From positions 1 to 19,121 of the forward strand of contig JAFMIT010000021.1 of assembly GCA_017853815.1 (NCBI GenBank): a stretch of DNA of 19,121 nt, given 5' to 3'. The translations under genes were made by a program, and so were the position numbers. Under the pieces are notes generated by a model. The model was given only the letters and a program-made list of their open reading frames with translations, made no database searches and was not told the origin of the DNA. The DNA comes from Actinomycetota bacterium. Its GTDB lineage: Bacteria > Actinomycetota > Actinomycetes > S36-B12 > UBA5976. Below are positions 1-7,300 of this stretch, one piece after another; positions within the stretch are counted from its first letter, which is position 1; each line of letters opens with the position of its first letter.

Positions 1-425
1 CGGCCTTCGAGATTCTCCAGACGTAAGGCCAGCGGAAAGGCTCTGCGTCCTACCGTCACAGTGACGCTAACCTCAATCGCATCCTTAACGGGAGTCGAGA
101 TGCGCACAGGTCCACAGGTCACCGCCAGGTTCTGCGCTGAGACGTCTCTTCGGGTTTGTTGAAGTAACTCCAGCTTTCGAAGTGCTGCTCGAGTGGTGAC
201 CGTGCGCAACTGGTTCACACTTCGTCGCCCATAGGCCACTTCGACGCACGCGAGTGTTACACGAGCGATCCACTCGGGCGGCGGACAAGCGTTCACAGGC
301 ACGGGCAGCGATGAAGCAGTAGCCGGCTCAGGTCGCTGCGCAAGGACTGCCGGAAAAGCTGGAGAGGCGGGGGATAGGGGTGGTTCGGAAAAACCTCGAA
401 GTCGCACAACGGAATCACTGTTCAT
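1..425 (-). CDS. Rv3235-family (DUF6459-like) protein, C-terminus cut by window edge
   Basis: I translated this minus-strand frame by hand. It is open from an ATG at 425-423 to the left edge, giving 141 residues with no stop. The first 45 or so residues are Pro/Ala/Ser-rich and look disordered. A folded part follows, with PPPEWIARVTLACVEVAYG, then RRSVNQLR, and later RRAFPLALRLE near the edge. This pattern (a Trp, 'E..xGRR..xQL', a final 'RA.P.A.RLE' strand) is what I recall of the actinobacterial Rv3235 family, whose function is unknown and which is often encoded near secA. The start overlaps the end of the upstream LysM gene by 11 nt, so the two are probably translationally coupled. A GTG at about codon 6 is another possible start. 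The family call is from memory. Confidence 0.72.
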   Translation of the reverse strand, partial: MNSDSVVRLRGFSEPPLSPASPAFPAVLAQRPEPATASSLPVPVNACPPPEWIARVTLACVEVAYGRRSVNQLRTVTTRAALRKLELLQQTRRDVSAQNLAVTCGPVRISTPVKDAIEVSVTVTVGRRAFPLALRLENLEG

Positions 426-1038
426 GCGTAACCGGCGGTAGATCCAGGCGCAGTCGTGTTCCTGGTCGAATCAAAGATGGGTCAGCGCCGATGGCAGCTC
501 GGTTGGCTTCCCAGAGTGCGCGCCAGGTCCGGTCAATCGTTCGCGCTGATGGATTCGGGTCTGAAATCAGTCCGCGCGCGATGGTCCAGAGCGAATCGCC
601 AACTTTGACGACATACACACCCTCCTCTGGTTCGAGAGGTGCGCTCAGCATCTCATCGTCATCGAAGACAATCACGCGCGGTTGCGTCGCGGGAGCGGTT
701 GGCTGCTGCGGAGGCGGCGACGGTGCGACACTGACGGGCTGAGGCGTTGGGCTCGTGACAATTCGATCAATGATGAGATGAGGAGTTTCAGCCGCGCTCG
801 CCATTTGGGGTTGTGCCAAAGCCACTACCGTGGCGAATCCGAGTGCTGTCTTGAGGAATGCCGGCAAGAGCGATACCCCTGCTTCGCGCAGTGAGGAGTT
901 TTCGAAGCCAAGACCTGCACTGATAGAAATCAGTGCCAAACCAAGAATTGCGCGGATTAAGGGGATGACGAGCAGCGCTGCAAACATGATGAGAAGTGAC
1001 TGCATTACCCAGGCAGTCGTGTCGAATGTTGTTTCCAT
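415..1038 (-). CDS. Membrane-anchored LysM-domain protein
   Basis: 207 residues. The frame is open 15 codons further upstream, but I chose the ATG at 1038 because AAGGA lies 5 nt before it. Residues 11-45 are strongly hydrophobic and probably form one or two membrane segments. A second hydrophobic stretch covers 60-80 and ends in an Ala-rich, signal-like sequence. Residues 95-120 are a Pro/Thr/Gln-rich linker. The C-terminal domain at 140-198 (YVVKVGDSLWTIA, then NRAAIGADPSLIRPGTRLRL) is a LysM fold, which binds N-acetylglucosamine-containing glycans such as peptidoglycan. The protein probably sits in the membrane with the LysM domain facing the wall. No catalytic domain is present, so it is likely a scaffold or anchor. 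It is divergent from the SAF-domain gene across a 151-nt gap and overlaps the Rv3235-like gene downstream. Confidence 0.85.
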   Translation of the reverse strand: METTFDTTAWVMQSLLIMFAALLVIPLIRAILGLALISISAGLGFENSSLREAGVSLLPAFLKTALGFATVVALAQPQMASAAETPHLIIDRIVTSPTPQPVSVAPSPPPQQPTAPATQPRVIVFDDDEMLSAPLEPEEGVYVVKVGDSLWTIARGLISDPNPSARTIDRTWRALWEANRAAIGADPSLIRPGTRLRLDLPPVTHEQ

Positions 1039-1189
1039 GTGGTTCCTTTCAGCAGGACATTTTTGAAAGGACTGTTTGCACATCGCTATGGCACGTTTGG
1101 CTAACTGATTGAGCTAGTACCTCGGTGAAACTGTGGATGGGTTGTTGTGACACGCCTTGTGTGATTGACATGGTTTCCGCGGAGGTTTT

Positions 1190-1798
1190 ATGAATAATCC
1201 GTCATTCTCACCGCGCCAAATCAACTATCTCGAAAGAATTCGTCAAGCTCCGCGCCGACTTTTGGCAGGCATCTGCATCATGCTCTTGAGCAGTGTTGGG
1301 GGTGCGACTGTGATGCGACAAGAATCGCAGACTCTGCCCGCACTTCAGGCCACCAAAGCGATTGCCGCCGGTGAGTTTGTGACACTGGCTGATCTTCGAC
1401 GCATCTATCTTCCATCACATCTTTCGACGGCTGAGTGGGCTTCAGAGAGTGATTTGCGACGGCCTCAAAGACTCATTCGATCCATCCGCCCCGGACAACC
1501 CTTGTTTGCATCTGACTTGGGTGGCACGGCGAGCGGTGAAGCAGTTTTCGCTTTTGAGGCATCTTCTCCCACCCTGCCGCTGACTCTGCAGGCCGGAGAT
1601 TCTGTACAACTCTGGTCGGTCGGCACGGGCGACAGTTTCGAAGCCCAACTGATTTCTTCGAATGCAACCATTTTGGCGATTTCTCCGATTGAGAATCGCG
1701 ACAGTGTGCATGTCACGCTGCGCCTAGCGCCTCAATTTCTCGCCCAATCGATACAGGTTGCTGCTGAGGAGCGGCTACGCCTGGTGTCGAGTGGATAA
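1190..1798 (+). CDS. SAF-domain membrane protein (CpaB/FlgA-like)
   Basis: 202 residues. The ATG follows GGAGG at 1181-1185 with a 4-nt spacer. There is a basic N-terminus, one membrane helix at about 24-42, then a SAF domain at about 49-112. The key signatures are ATKAIAAGEFVTLADLR and the later RPGQPLFASDL, matching the 'a.r.i.aG..l...dl' and 'rpGqpl...dl' strands of the family. The C-terminal half is beta-rich (LTLQAGDSVQLWSV) and may pack on the SAF domain. SAF proteins with this layout include the Tad/Flp assembly protein CpaB and the flagellar chaperone FlgA. A separate Tad operon starts at 9255, so a CpaB-like role is possible but is not shown by linkage. The next gene follows after 21 nt, so the two are probably co-transcribed. 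Confidence 0.78.
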   Translation: MNNPSFSPRQINYLERIRQAPRRLLAGICIMLLSSVGGATVMRQESQTLPALQATKAIAAGEFVTLADLRRIYLPSHLSTAEWASESDLRRPQRLIRSIRPGQPLFASDLGGTASGEAVFAFEASSPTLPLTLQAGDSVQLWSVGTGDSFEAQLISSNATILAISPIENRDSVHVTLRLAPQFLAQSIQVAAEERLRLVSSG

Positions 1799-1819
1799 AT
1801 CATTCGGCATGATTGCGCC

Positions 1820-2194
1820 ATGCGCGTCTACTGGGCACTCACTGAAGAACAGCTGTCTACCTTGGCTGGCGGCGATGCTGTCACCCTCGAAGGTCAATCA
1901 GCAATTTCCGTCACAGAAGGCTTTGCTCAGACTGTCGAGAGTAGCGATCAGGATGAACTCGACCTGCTTGCGGCTCTCTCGGCTCTCGATGTCAACGACA
2001 ATTGTGGGGTTATTGCGGCTCTAGATGCCGAAGGTGAGATTGTCGATGACGCCCTTGGTGAGGTGGCGTTCTCGGCGGTTGTCGCGTTGAATGATCTTGG
2101 CTGTTTTCTCATCGCCGATATTGACTCCGACGAGTTGAGCTGGTTTGGGATTCAAGAGATTGACGAAGTACTTACTACGGTTAGGAAGAAATAG
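1820..2194 (+). CDS. Small acidic protein, DUF6912-like, function unknown
   Basis: 124 residues, beginning MRVYWALTEEQLSTLAGG. The N-terminal 'MRVY.pLT...L..L' pattern and overall size resemble the actinobacterial DUF6912 family, recalled from memory. The protein is acidic, with clusters such as ESSDQDELD near residue 40 and DIDSDELSW near 100, and it has no signal peptide or membrane segment, so it is probably cytoplasmic. I see no catalytic motif. There is no clear Shine-Dalgarno sequence before the ATG, and the gene lies 21 nt after the SAF gene and 2 nt before pruA. That spacing suggests co-transcription and possibly a link to PruA, but the sequence gives no direct function. Confidence 0.75.
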   Translation: MRVYWALTEEQLSTLAGGDAVTLEGQSAISVTEGFAQTVESSDQDELDLLAALSALDVNDNCGVIAALDAEGEIVDDALGEVAFSAVVALNDLGCFLIADIDSDELSWFGIQEIDEVLTTVRKK

Positions 2195-2196
2195 GA

Positions 2197-3822
2197 ATGT
2201 TGGACGCGAGCACTTCTACGCCAAAGGCCATCAACGAGCCAGTTCTTCACTTTGCGCCAGGTAGTCCAGAAATCGCCCAGGTGAGCGCAGCGATAGCCGA
2301 TCTTCGGTCTCAGACCTGGCAATTGCCCATGACGATTGGTGGCGTGCGCCGCATGTCTGCAGTGACTTTTGAAGTCCGCGAGCCACACGAGTCTGCTCGT
2401 GTTCTAGGTATTGCTTCCGAAGCAACGCACCAGGATGCCCAGGATGCAATCAATGCCGCGCTCGCCGCTGCTCCTGCATGGCGAGAACTTTCGTTCGACG
2501 CTCGAGCTGCAGTTTTCCTGAAGGCTGCAGATTTGTTAGCAGGCCCTTGGCGCTACAAGTTTCTCGCAGGCACGATGCTCGGCCAGTCCAAGACGGTGTA
2601 CCAAGCAGAAATCGATGCGGCATGTGAGTTGATTGATTTCTTCCGCTTCAACGTGCAATTCGCTCGCGACATTCTTGGTCAACAACCAATTTCTTCACCT
2701 GGTGTGTGGAATCGCATGGACCATCGCCCACTCGAGGGCTTCATTTATGCAATCACACCTTTCAACTTCACAGCTATTGCCGGCAACCTTCCAACCGCAC
2801 CAGCGTTGATGGGCAACACTGTTGTGTGGAAGCCCGCGCCGACACAAATGCTGACCGCTCACTTCATCATGGAGCTACTCGAGGCGGCTGGCTTGCCTGC
2901 TGGTGTCATCAACCTCGTCAGCGGTGACGGCATTGCGGTGTCAGAGGTAGCGCTGGCGAGCCCAGATCTCGCGGGCATTCACTTCACGGGCTCCACTGGT
3001 GTTTTCCAGCATCTCTGGAAAGAAGTGGGCAATCGAATTAGCACCTACAAGTCTTACCCGCGCCTAGTTGGCGAAACCGGCGGCAAAGACTTTGTTGTGG
3101 TGCATCCGTCTGCTCAGGACGATGTCGTCAAAACTGCTTTGATTCGCGGTGCCTACGAGTACCAGGGTCAAAAATGTTCGGCTGCATCGCGCGCCTACGT
3201 CGCACGGTCTGTGTGGAATCGAATCAAAGATGACTTGATTGAAACCATCAACGGTTTGCGCCAGGGCACCGTCACGGACTACTCAAACTTCATGTCGGCA
3301 GTGATCGATGAGCGCGCGTTTAACCGCAACGCTGCAGCCATTGATCGGGCACATGCCGCAAGCGATGTTCAGGTACTCGCTGGCGGTACCTACGACAAGT
3401 CAGAAGGCTGGTTTATTCGTCCGACGCTGATCGAGTCAACCAATCCAGAAGCCGAATGGTTCACCACCGAATACTTTGGCCCATTCCTGGCAGTGCACGT
3501 GTTTGATGATTCACAGTTCGAGGCGGTAGTGCGGCAGATGGAATCCGTGGCGCCTTACGCACTCACTGGCGCAGTGATTGCCCAGGATCGCGCTGCTATC
3601 GAGTGGACCATGTCCACGCTGAGATTCGCCGCTGGCAATTTCTACATCAACGACAAACCGACTGGAGCCGTGGTCGGTCAACAGCCTTTCGGTGGCGGTC
3701 GTGCATCGGGTACCAACGACAAGGCAGGTGCGCCGCAGAACCTTTTGCGCTGGACATCGCCTCGGTCGTTGAAGGAGACGTTGGTTCCGCCAACCAATCA
3801 CCTTTACCCCCACATGCACTAG
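2197..3822 (+). CDS. pruA: L-glutamate gamma-semialdehyde dehydrogenase (1-pyrroline-5-carboxylate dehydrogenase)
   Basis: 541 residues, the usual size of the single-function actinobacterial enzyme. It oxidises glutamate-gamma-semialdehyde to L-glutamate with NAD+, the second step of proline breakdown in the cytoplasm. The aldehyde dehydrogenase fold is complete. FTGSTG at 263-268 is the nucleotide-binding turn, E293 in LVGETGGKDF is the general base, and C327 in YQGQKCSAASR is the catalytic nucleophile. Further family signatures are ITPFNFTAIAGNLPTAPA near 190 and PFGGGRASGTNDKAG near 500. The start lies 2 nt after the preceding stop, with AGGA upstream. No proline dehydrogenase gene is present in the window, so the first step must be encoded elsewhere. 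The large glutamate dehydrogenase downstream would use its product. Confidence 0.96.
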   Translation: MLDASTSTPKAINEPVLHFAPGSPEIAQVSAAIADLRSQTWQLPMTIGGVRRMSAVTFEVREPHESARVLGIASEATHQDAQDAINAALAAAPAWRELSFDARAAVFLKAADLLAGPWRYKFLAGTMLGQSKTVYQAEIDAACELIDFFRFNVQFARDILGQQPISSPGVWNRMDHRPLEGFIYAITPFNFTAIAGNLPTAPALMGNTVVWKPAPTQMLTAHFIMELLEAAGLPAGVINLVSGDGIAVSEVALASPDLAGIHFTGSTGVFQHLWKEVGNRISTYKSYPRLVGETGGKDFVVVHPSAQDDVVKTALIRGAYEYQGQKCSAASRAYVARSVWNRIKDDLIETINGLRQGTVTDYSNFMSAVIDERAFNRNAAAIDRAHAASDVQVLAGGTYDKSEGWFIRPTLIESTNPEAEWFTTEYFGPFLAVHVFDDSQFEAVVRQMESVAPYALTGAVIAQDRAAIEWTMSTLRFAAGNFYINDKPTGAVVGQQPFGGGRASGTNDKAGAPQNLLRWTSPRSLKETLVPPTNHLYPHMH

Positions 3823-3838
3823 CGCCGGGGCGCCTGAG

Positions 3839-3854
3839 AGCGGCTAGCGCTTTT
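3839..3854 (+). terminator. Weak hairpin plus T-run after pruA
   Basis: AGCG (3839-3842) can pair with CGCT (3848-3851) around a 5-nt loop, followed by TTTT. A second GC-only hairpin, GCGC-CGGG-GCGC, lies at 3822-3833 right at the pruA stop. The pruA and DUF2505 genes converge here with 21 nt between their stops, so a terminator is expected, but the stems are short and the T-run is minimal. Confidence 0.22.
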
Positions 3855-4332
3855 GGGCGAGTACCTCGGCCTCGAGTGCCACCCCGTGTTTGAGTTGTTC
3901 AAGAACGATGTTTTCGACCATGCCACCGATGAAAGGCAGTCGGGCCCGAATTTCGCCGTTAATGCGCGCTGTGCAGCCGCTAGGCGTCGGTGAGACGCGG
4001 ATGGATCCGTTCATCGACACTGGCTGGCCCTTGACGTGCATTTCGAGCGTCCCTGCAATCTCGCCCTCGGCCGTCGGGGATTGCCACGTGCGCACTTCTG
4101 AAATCACGAGAGTTTCACCGATGAGCGGCGCTACCAAGCTTGGCCATTGACCTTCGAATTCTCGTTGAATGGTGACCGTCGTCTGATTGCCAGTCTGGGC
4201 GACGTCGACCACGGGACGCAAAGAGCCCGAAGCGGCCATCAGTTCGGCGAGGAAATCTGGGTCCGTCATGAGTTCCACTGCTCGCGTGCTCGGGTAGGGA
4301 AGGTCAAATGTGTGGTGAAGACTCGTTGGCAT
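3844..4332 (-). CDS. DUF2505 protein, START/SRPBCC-like fold
   Basis: 162 residues, beginning MPTSLHHTFDLPYPSTRAVE. The 'hh.f.y.as...v..m..dp.fl' opening, the central strand TVTIQREFEGQWPSLVAPLIG and the C-terminal amphipathic helix (FIGGMVENIVLEQLKHGVAL) match DUF2505, a lipid-transfer-like SRPBCC family common in actinobacteria. There is no signal peptide or membrane segment. Members probably bind a hydrophobic ligand, but the ligand is unknown and I see no catalytic residues to propose a reaction. The gene is head-to-head with the glutamate dehydrogenase and convergent with pruA, so it is transcribed alone. Its start codon overlaps the longest possible reading frame of the dehydrogenase, which argues that the dehydrogenase begins further in. 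Confidence 0.85.
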   Translation of the reverse strand: MPTSLHHTFDLPYPSTRAVELMTDPDFLAELMAASGSLRPVVDVAQTGNQTTVTIQREFEGQWPSLVAPLIGETLVISEVRTWQSPTAEGEIAGTLEMHVKGQPVSMNGSIRVSPTPSGCTARINGEIRARLPFIGGMVENIVLEQLKHGVALEAEVLAQKR

Positions 4333-4396
4333 GGTCGTAAGTATTGCCGACCCGCGCTACCGTAGGCCCACCGTCACAAAGGCGTGGCGGAGAAGT

Positions 4397-7300
4397 GTGA
4401 GCATCATGTCTTTGCGGCCTGTGAGCGACTGGTCCGATTCTGTCGTTTCCCAATTTGTCAGCGCCTACCACCAGCACACCCATTCCGCGGATCTTGACGG
4501 TCGATCTCGCGACACCGTCGTTGCCGCCGCTATGAGTCACGCAGAGCTCGGCGCCTGCCGACCAGAGCGAGTTGCGCTTGTCCGCGCCATAACGCCACCA
4601 GCGGCACGCCATTCAGTGCTCCAGGTGGTTATCGAAGATATGCCGTTCGTGGTCGATTCCCTCACTTCACTTCTGAGTCGCACGGGTCGCGGCGTCCATC
4701 GGGTGGTCCATCCAATTTTGTACGTTGAGCGAGATGAGGACGGCGCTCTCGTCAGGGCAGAAAGCGAAATCAGCGCTGGCTTAAGGGCCGAGAGTTGGAC
4801 TGAGTTTGAGATCAATCGACTCTTAACCGAAGCCGAACACCGTGCGGTCGAGGCTGAGGTTCTCGAAGTGCTCGAACAAGTTGCAGCAGTGACGGGTGAC
4901 TGGTCGGCCATGCGCGATAAGTGTGTTGAACTTTCTCAGCAATGGTCCGCAGCAGCTCCGGCGTCTGTGAGCGAAGCCGATGCCACCGAAACGCGCGATC
5001 TGTTGACGTGGCTCGCAGACAACCATCTGACGTTTTTGGGTTATCGCTACTACACCTTCGCCGCAGACAAGGGTCAGCTTGATTCGGTAGCCGGTAGCGG
5101 GCTCGGCCTTTTGCGACACCGAGCAGCCTCTCATCGTGACCTCTCACTGTTGCCTGACCTCGCACGCGAACATTTGTTGAGCTCTCAACCCCTGGTCCTT
5201 ACGAAGTCATCTCAGAAGTCGAGTGTTCATCGCAATGTGTACATGGACTACTTTGGATTCAAAGAGTTTGATTCACACGGACTCGTCATCGGTGAACATC
5301 GATTCCTCGGCCTACTTAGCCGGGACGCCTACACGGATTCGGTTCTTACCATTCCAGTGATGAGGCTTGTGGCGAATGACGTGCTCAACGCTGCCAAGGC
5401 GCTTCCTGGGTCGCACTCTTACCGAGACATGTTGCAGTTCCTTGAGTCGTTCCCTCGGGATGAGATGCTTCAAGTGGATTCGGCATGGTTGAGTTCGACC
5501 ACTGCAAGTGCGCTGGCCGGCCAGAATCGACGAGACACGCAGGCGTTTTTTCATGCGGATCGATGGGGACGATTTGTTAACGCATTCGTGTACTTGCCGC
5601 GTGACGTTTACAACACGTCTGTGCGCCACAAGATTGAGAAATTGCTGCTGACGCATCTTCCCGCGTCAGAAATTGATTCAGCCGTGTTGCTTGGTGATAG
5701 CAATCTTGCACGCGTGCATTTTCGAGTGAAGATGAACAAGCGAGTCAATCTTGCCGACCTCGACCTCACTGGTCTTGGTGCAGACATTGAATCGCAGACT
5801 CAGTCGTGGCATGACCAGCTTGCGGAAGCGGTGGTAGCAAGTTCTGACTCCGATGAAGTCGCTGCGCACATTCTCACCACGTGGCGCGACGCGTTCTCGG
5901 ATGCCTACATTGCCACGTACGACATCGAGACCGCCGTGGCAGATGTGCATTCGATTGAAGAGGCCCAAGCAGCGGCAGACCAAGGCATTTCAGTGCGACT
6001 CAGCATCAGTGATGACTCGCATCATGTGCGAATCTTCAGCCCGCATCAGGCGCTGAAGCTGTCGGCACTTTTGCCTGTGCTGACTGCTTTTGGTCTCGAT
6101 GTGATTGATGAGCAGCCCTATCTCCTTCATCCAGCAGGGCGCAGCGAAACGTGGCTGCACGATCTTCATTTCACTTTCATACTCGCACCAACCTCAGGCT
6201 GGCAAGCGCGTTTCTCAGAGGCATTACTCGAAGCGCTTGGGCAGCGTGTCGAAACAGATCCGTTGCTTCAGTTGGTCGTCACGTCAGATCTCAGCGGTCG
6301 TGATGTGGCAATCCTTCGAACCTACGCGAGCTACGTGGCTCAATGGTTGCCCTACGGCGTCACCACGGTTCATGCCGCGCTCGTCGCCAATCCCGCGGTG
6401 TGCACTGAACTCATCCGAGTGTTTCGGGCGCGATTCGAGACTCTAGATCCAGCCAGCGAAGCAGCAGCGCTTGCGGCCTTGCCGCCGCTTCTTGATGCAG
6501 TCGCAAGTCTTGAACACGATCGAGTCTTGCGCGCTGTGTACTCGACAGTCCTTGCGACCGTGCGAACAAATGCGATGCGGCTAGCTCCGGACGGTCGGTT
6601 GAAGACCACCATTTCACTCAAAATTGCAGCAGCAGAAATCAGCATGCTGCCTCAGCCTCATCCGTTTGCCGAAATCTGGCTCGACGGACCAGTTGTCCAC
6701 GGCGTGCACCTGCGCTTTGGTGCGGTGGCACGCGGAGGGCTGCGCTGGAGTGATCGTCGCGATGACTTGAGAACCGAAATCATGGGCCTGGTTCGTGCGC
6801 AGGTAGTCAAGAACGCTGTCATCGTGCCGACCGGCGCAAAAGGTGGCTTCTTCGCGAAGTTGCTGCCGGACCCTGCCAATCGTGAAGCCTGGATGGCCGC
6901 AGGCATCGCCGCCTACCAGGAGTACATCAACGCACTGCTCGATGTCACCGACAACTATGTCGACGGTGGTGTCGAAAAGCCGACCAATGTGATCTGTCGC
7001 GACGCCGACGATCCGTATCTGGTGGTGGCCGCAGACAAGGGCACTGCAACGTTTTCGGATATCGCCAACGAGGTGTCGCTCACTCGCGGCTATTGGTTGG
7101 GAGATGCCTTCGCCAGTGGCGGCTCAGTCGGTTATGACCACAAGGTCATGGGAATTACTGCTCGAGGTGCGTGGGAGTCAGTGATTCACCACGGACTCTT
7201 GCGTGGGCTAGATGTTCAGAAAGACGCTGCAACTGTTGTCGGTATTGGAGACATGAGCGGCGATGTTTTTGGCAATGGCCTATTGCGAAGCACATCGGCG

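Noticed and set aside
85..288. 67-codon minus-strand frame near the left edge
   Set aside because: It lies in another frame of the Rv3235-like gene, which has family motifs and continues through the edge.
1165..1193. Perfect TTGACA with TTATGA 17 nt downstream, before the SAF gene
   Set aside because: The would-be -10 overlaps the start codon, so transcription would begin inside the gene; the good GGAGG site argues for an upstream promoter.
4331..4396. Upstream extension of the glutamate dehydrogenase frame to an ATG at 4331
   Set aside because: It overlaps the divergent DUF2505 start codon and has no ribosome binding site, whereas GGAG precedes the 4397/4406 starts.
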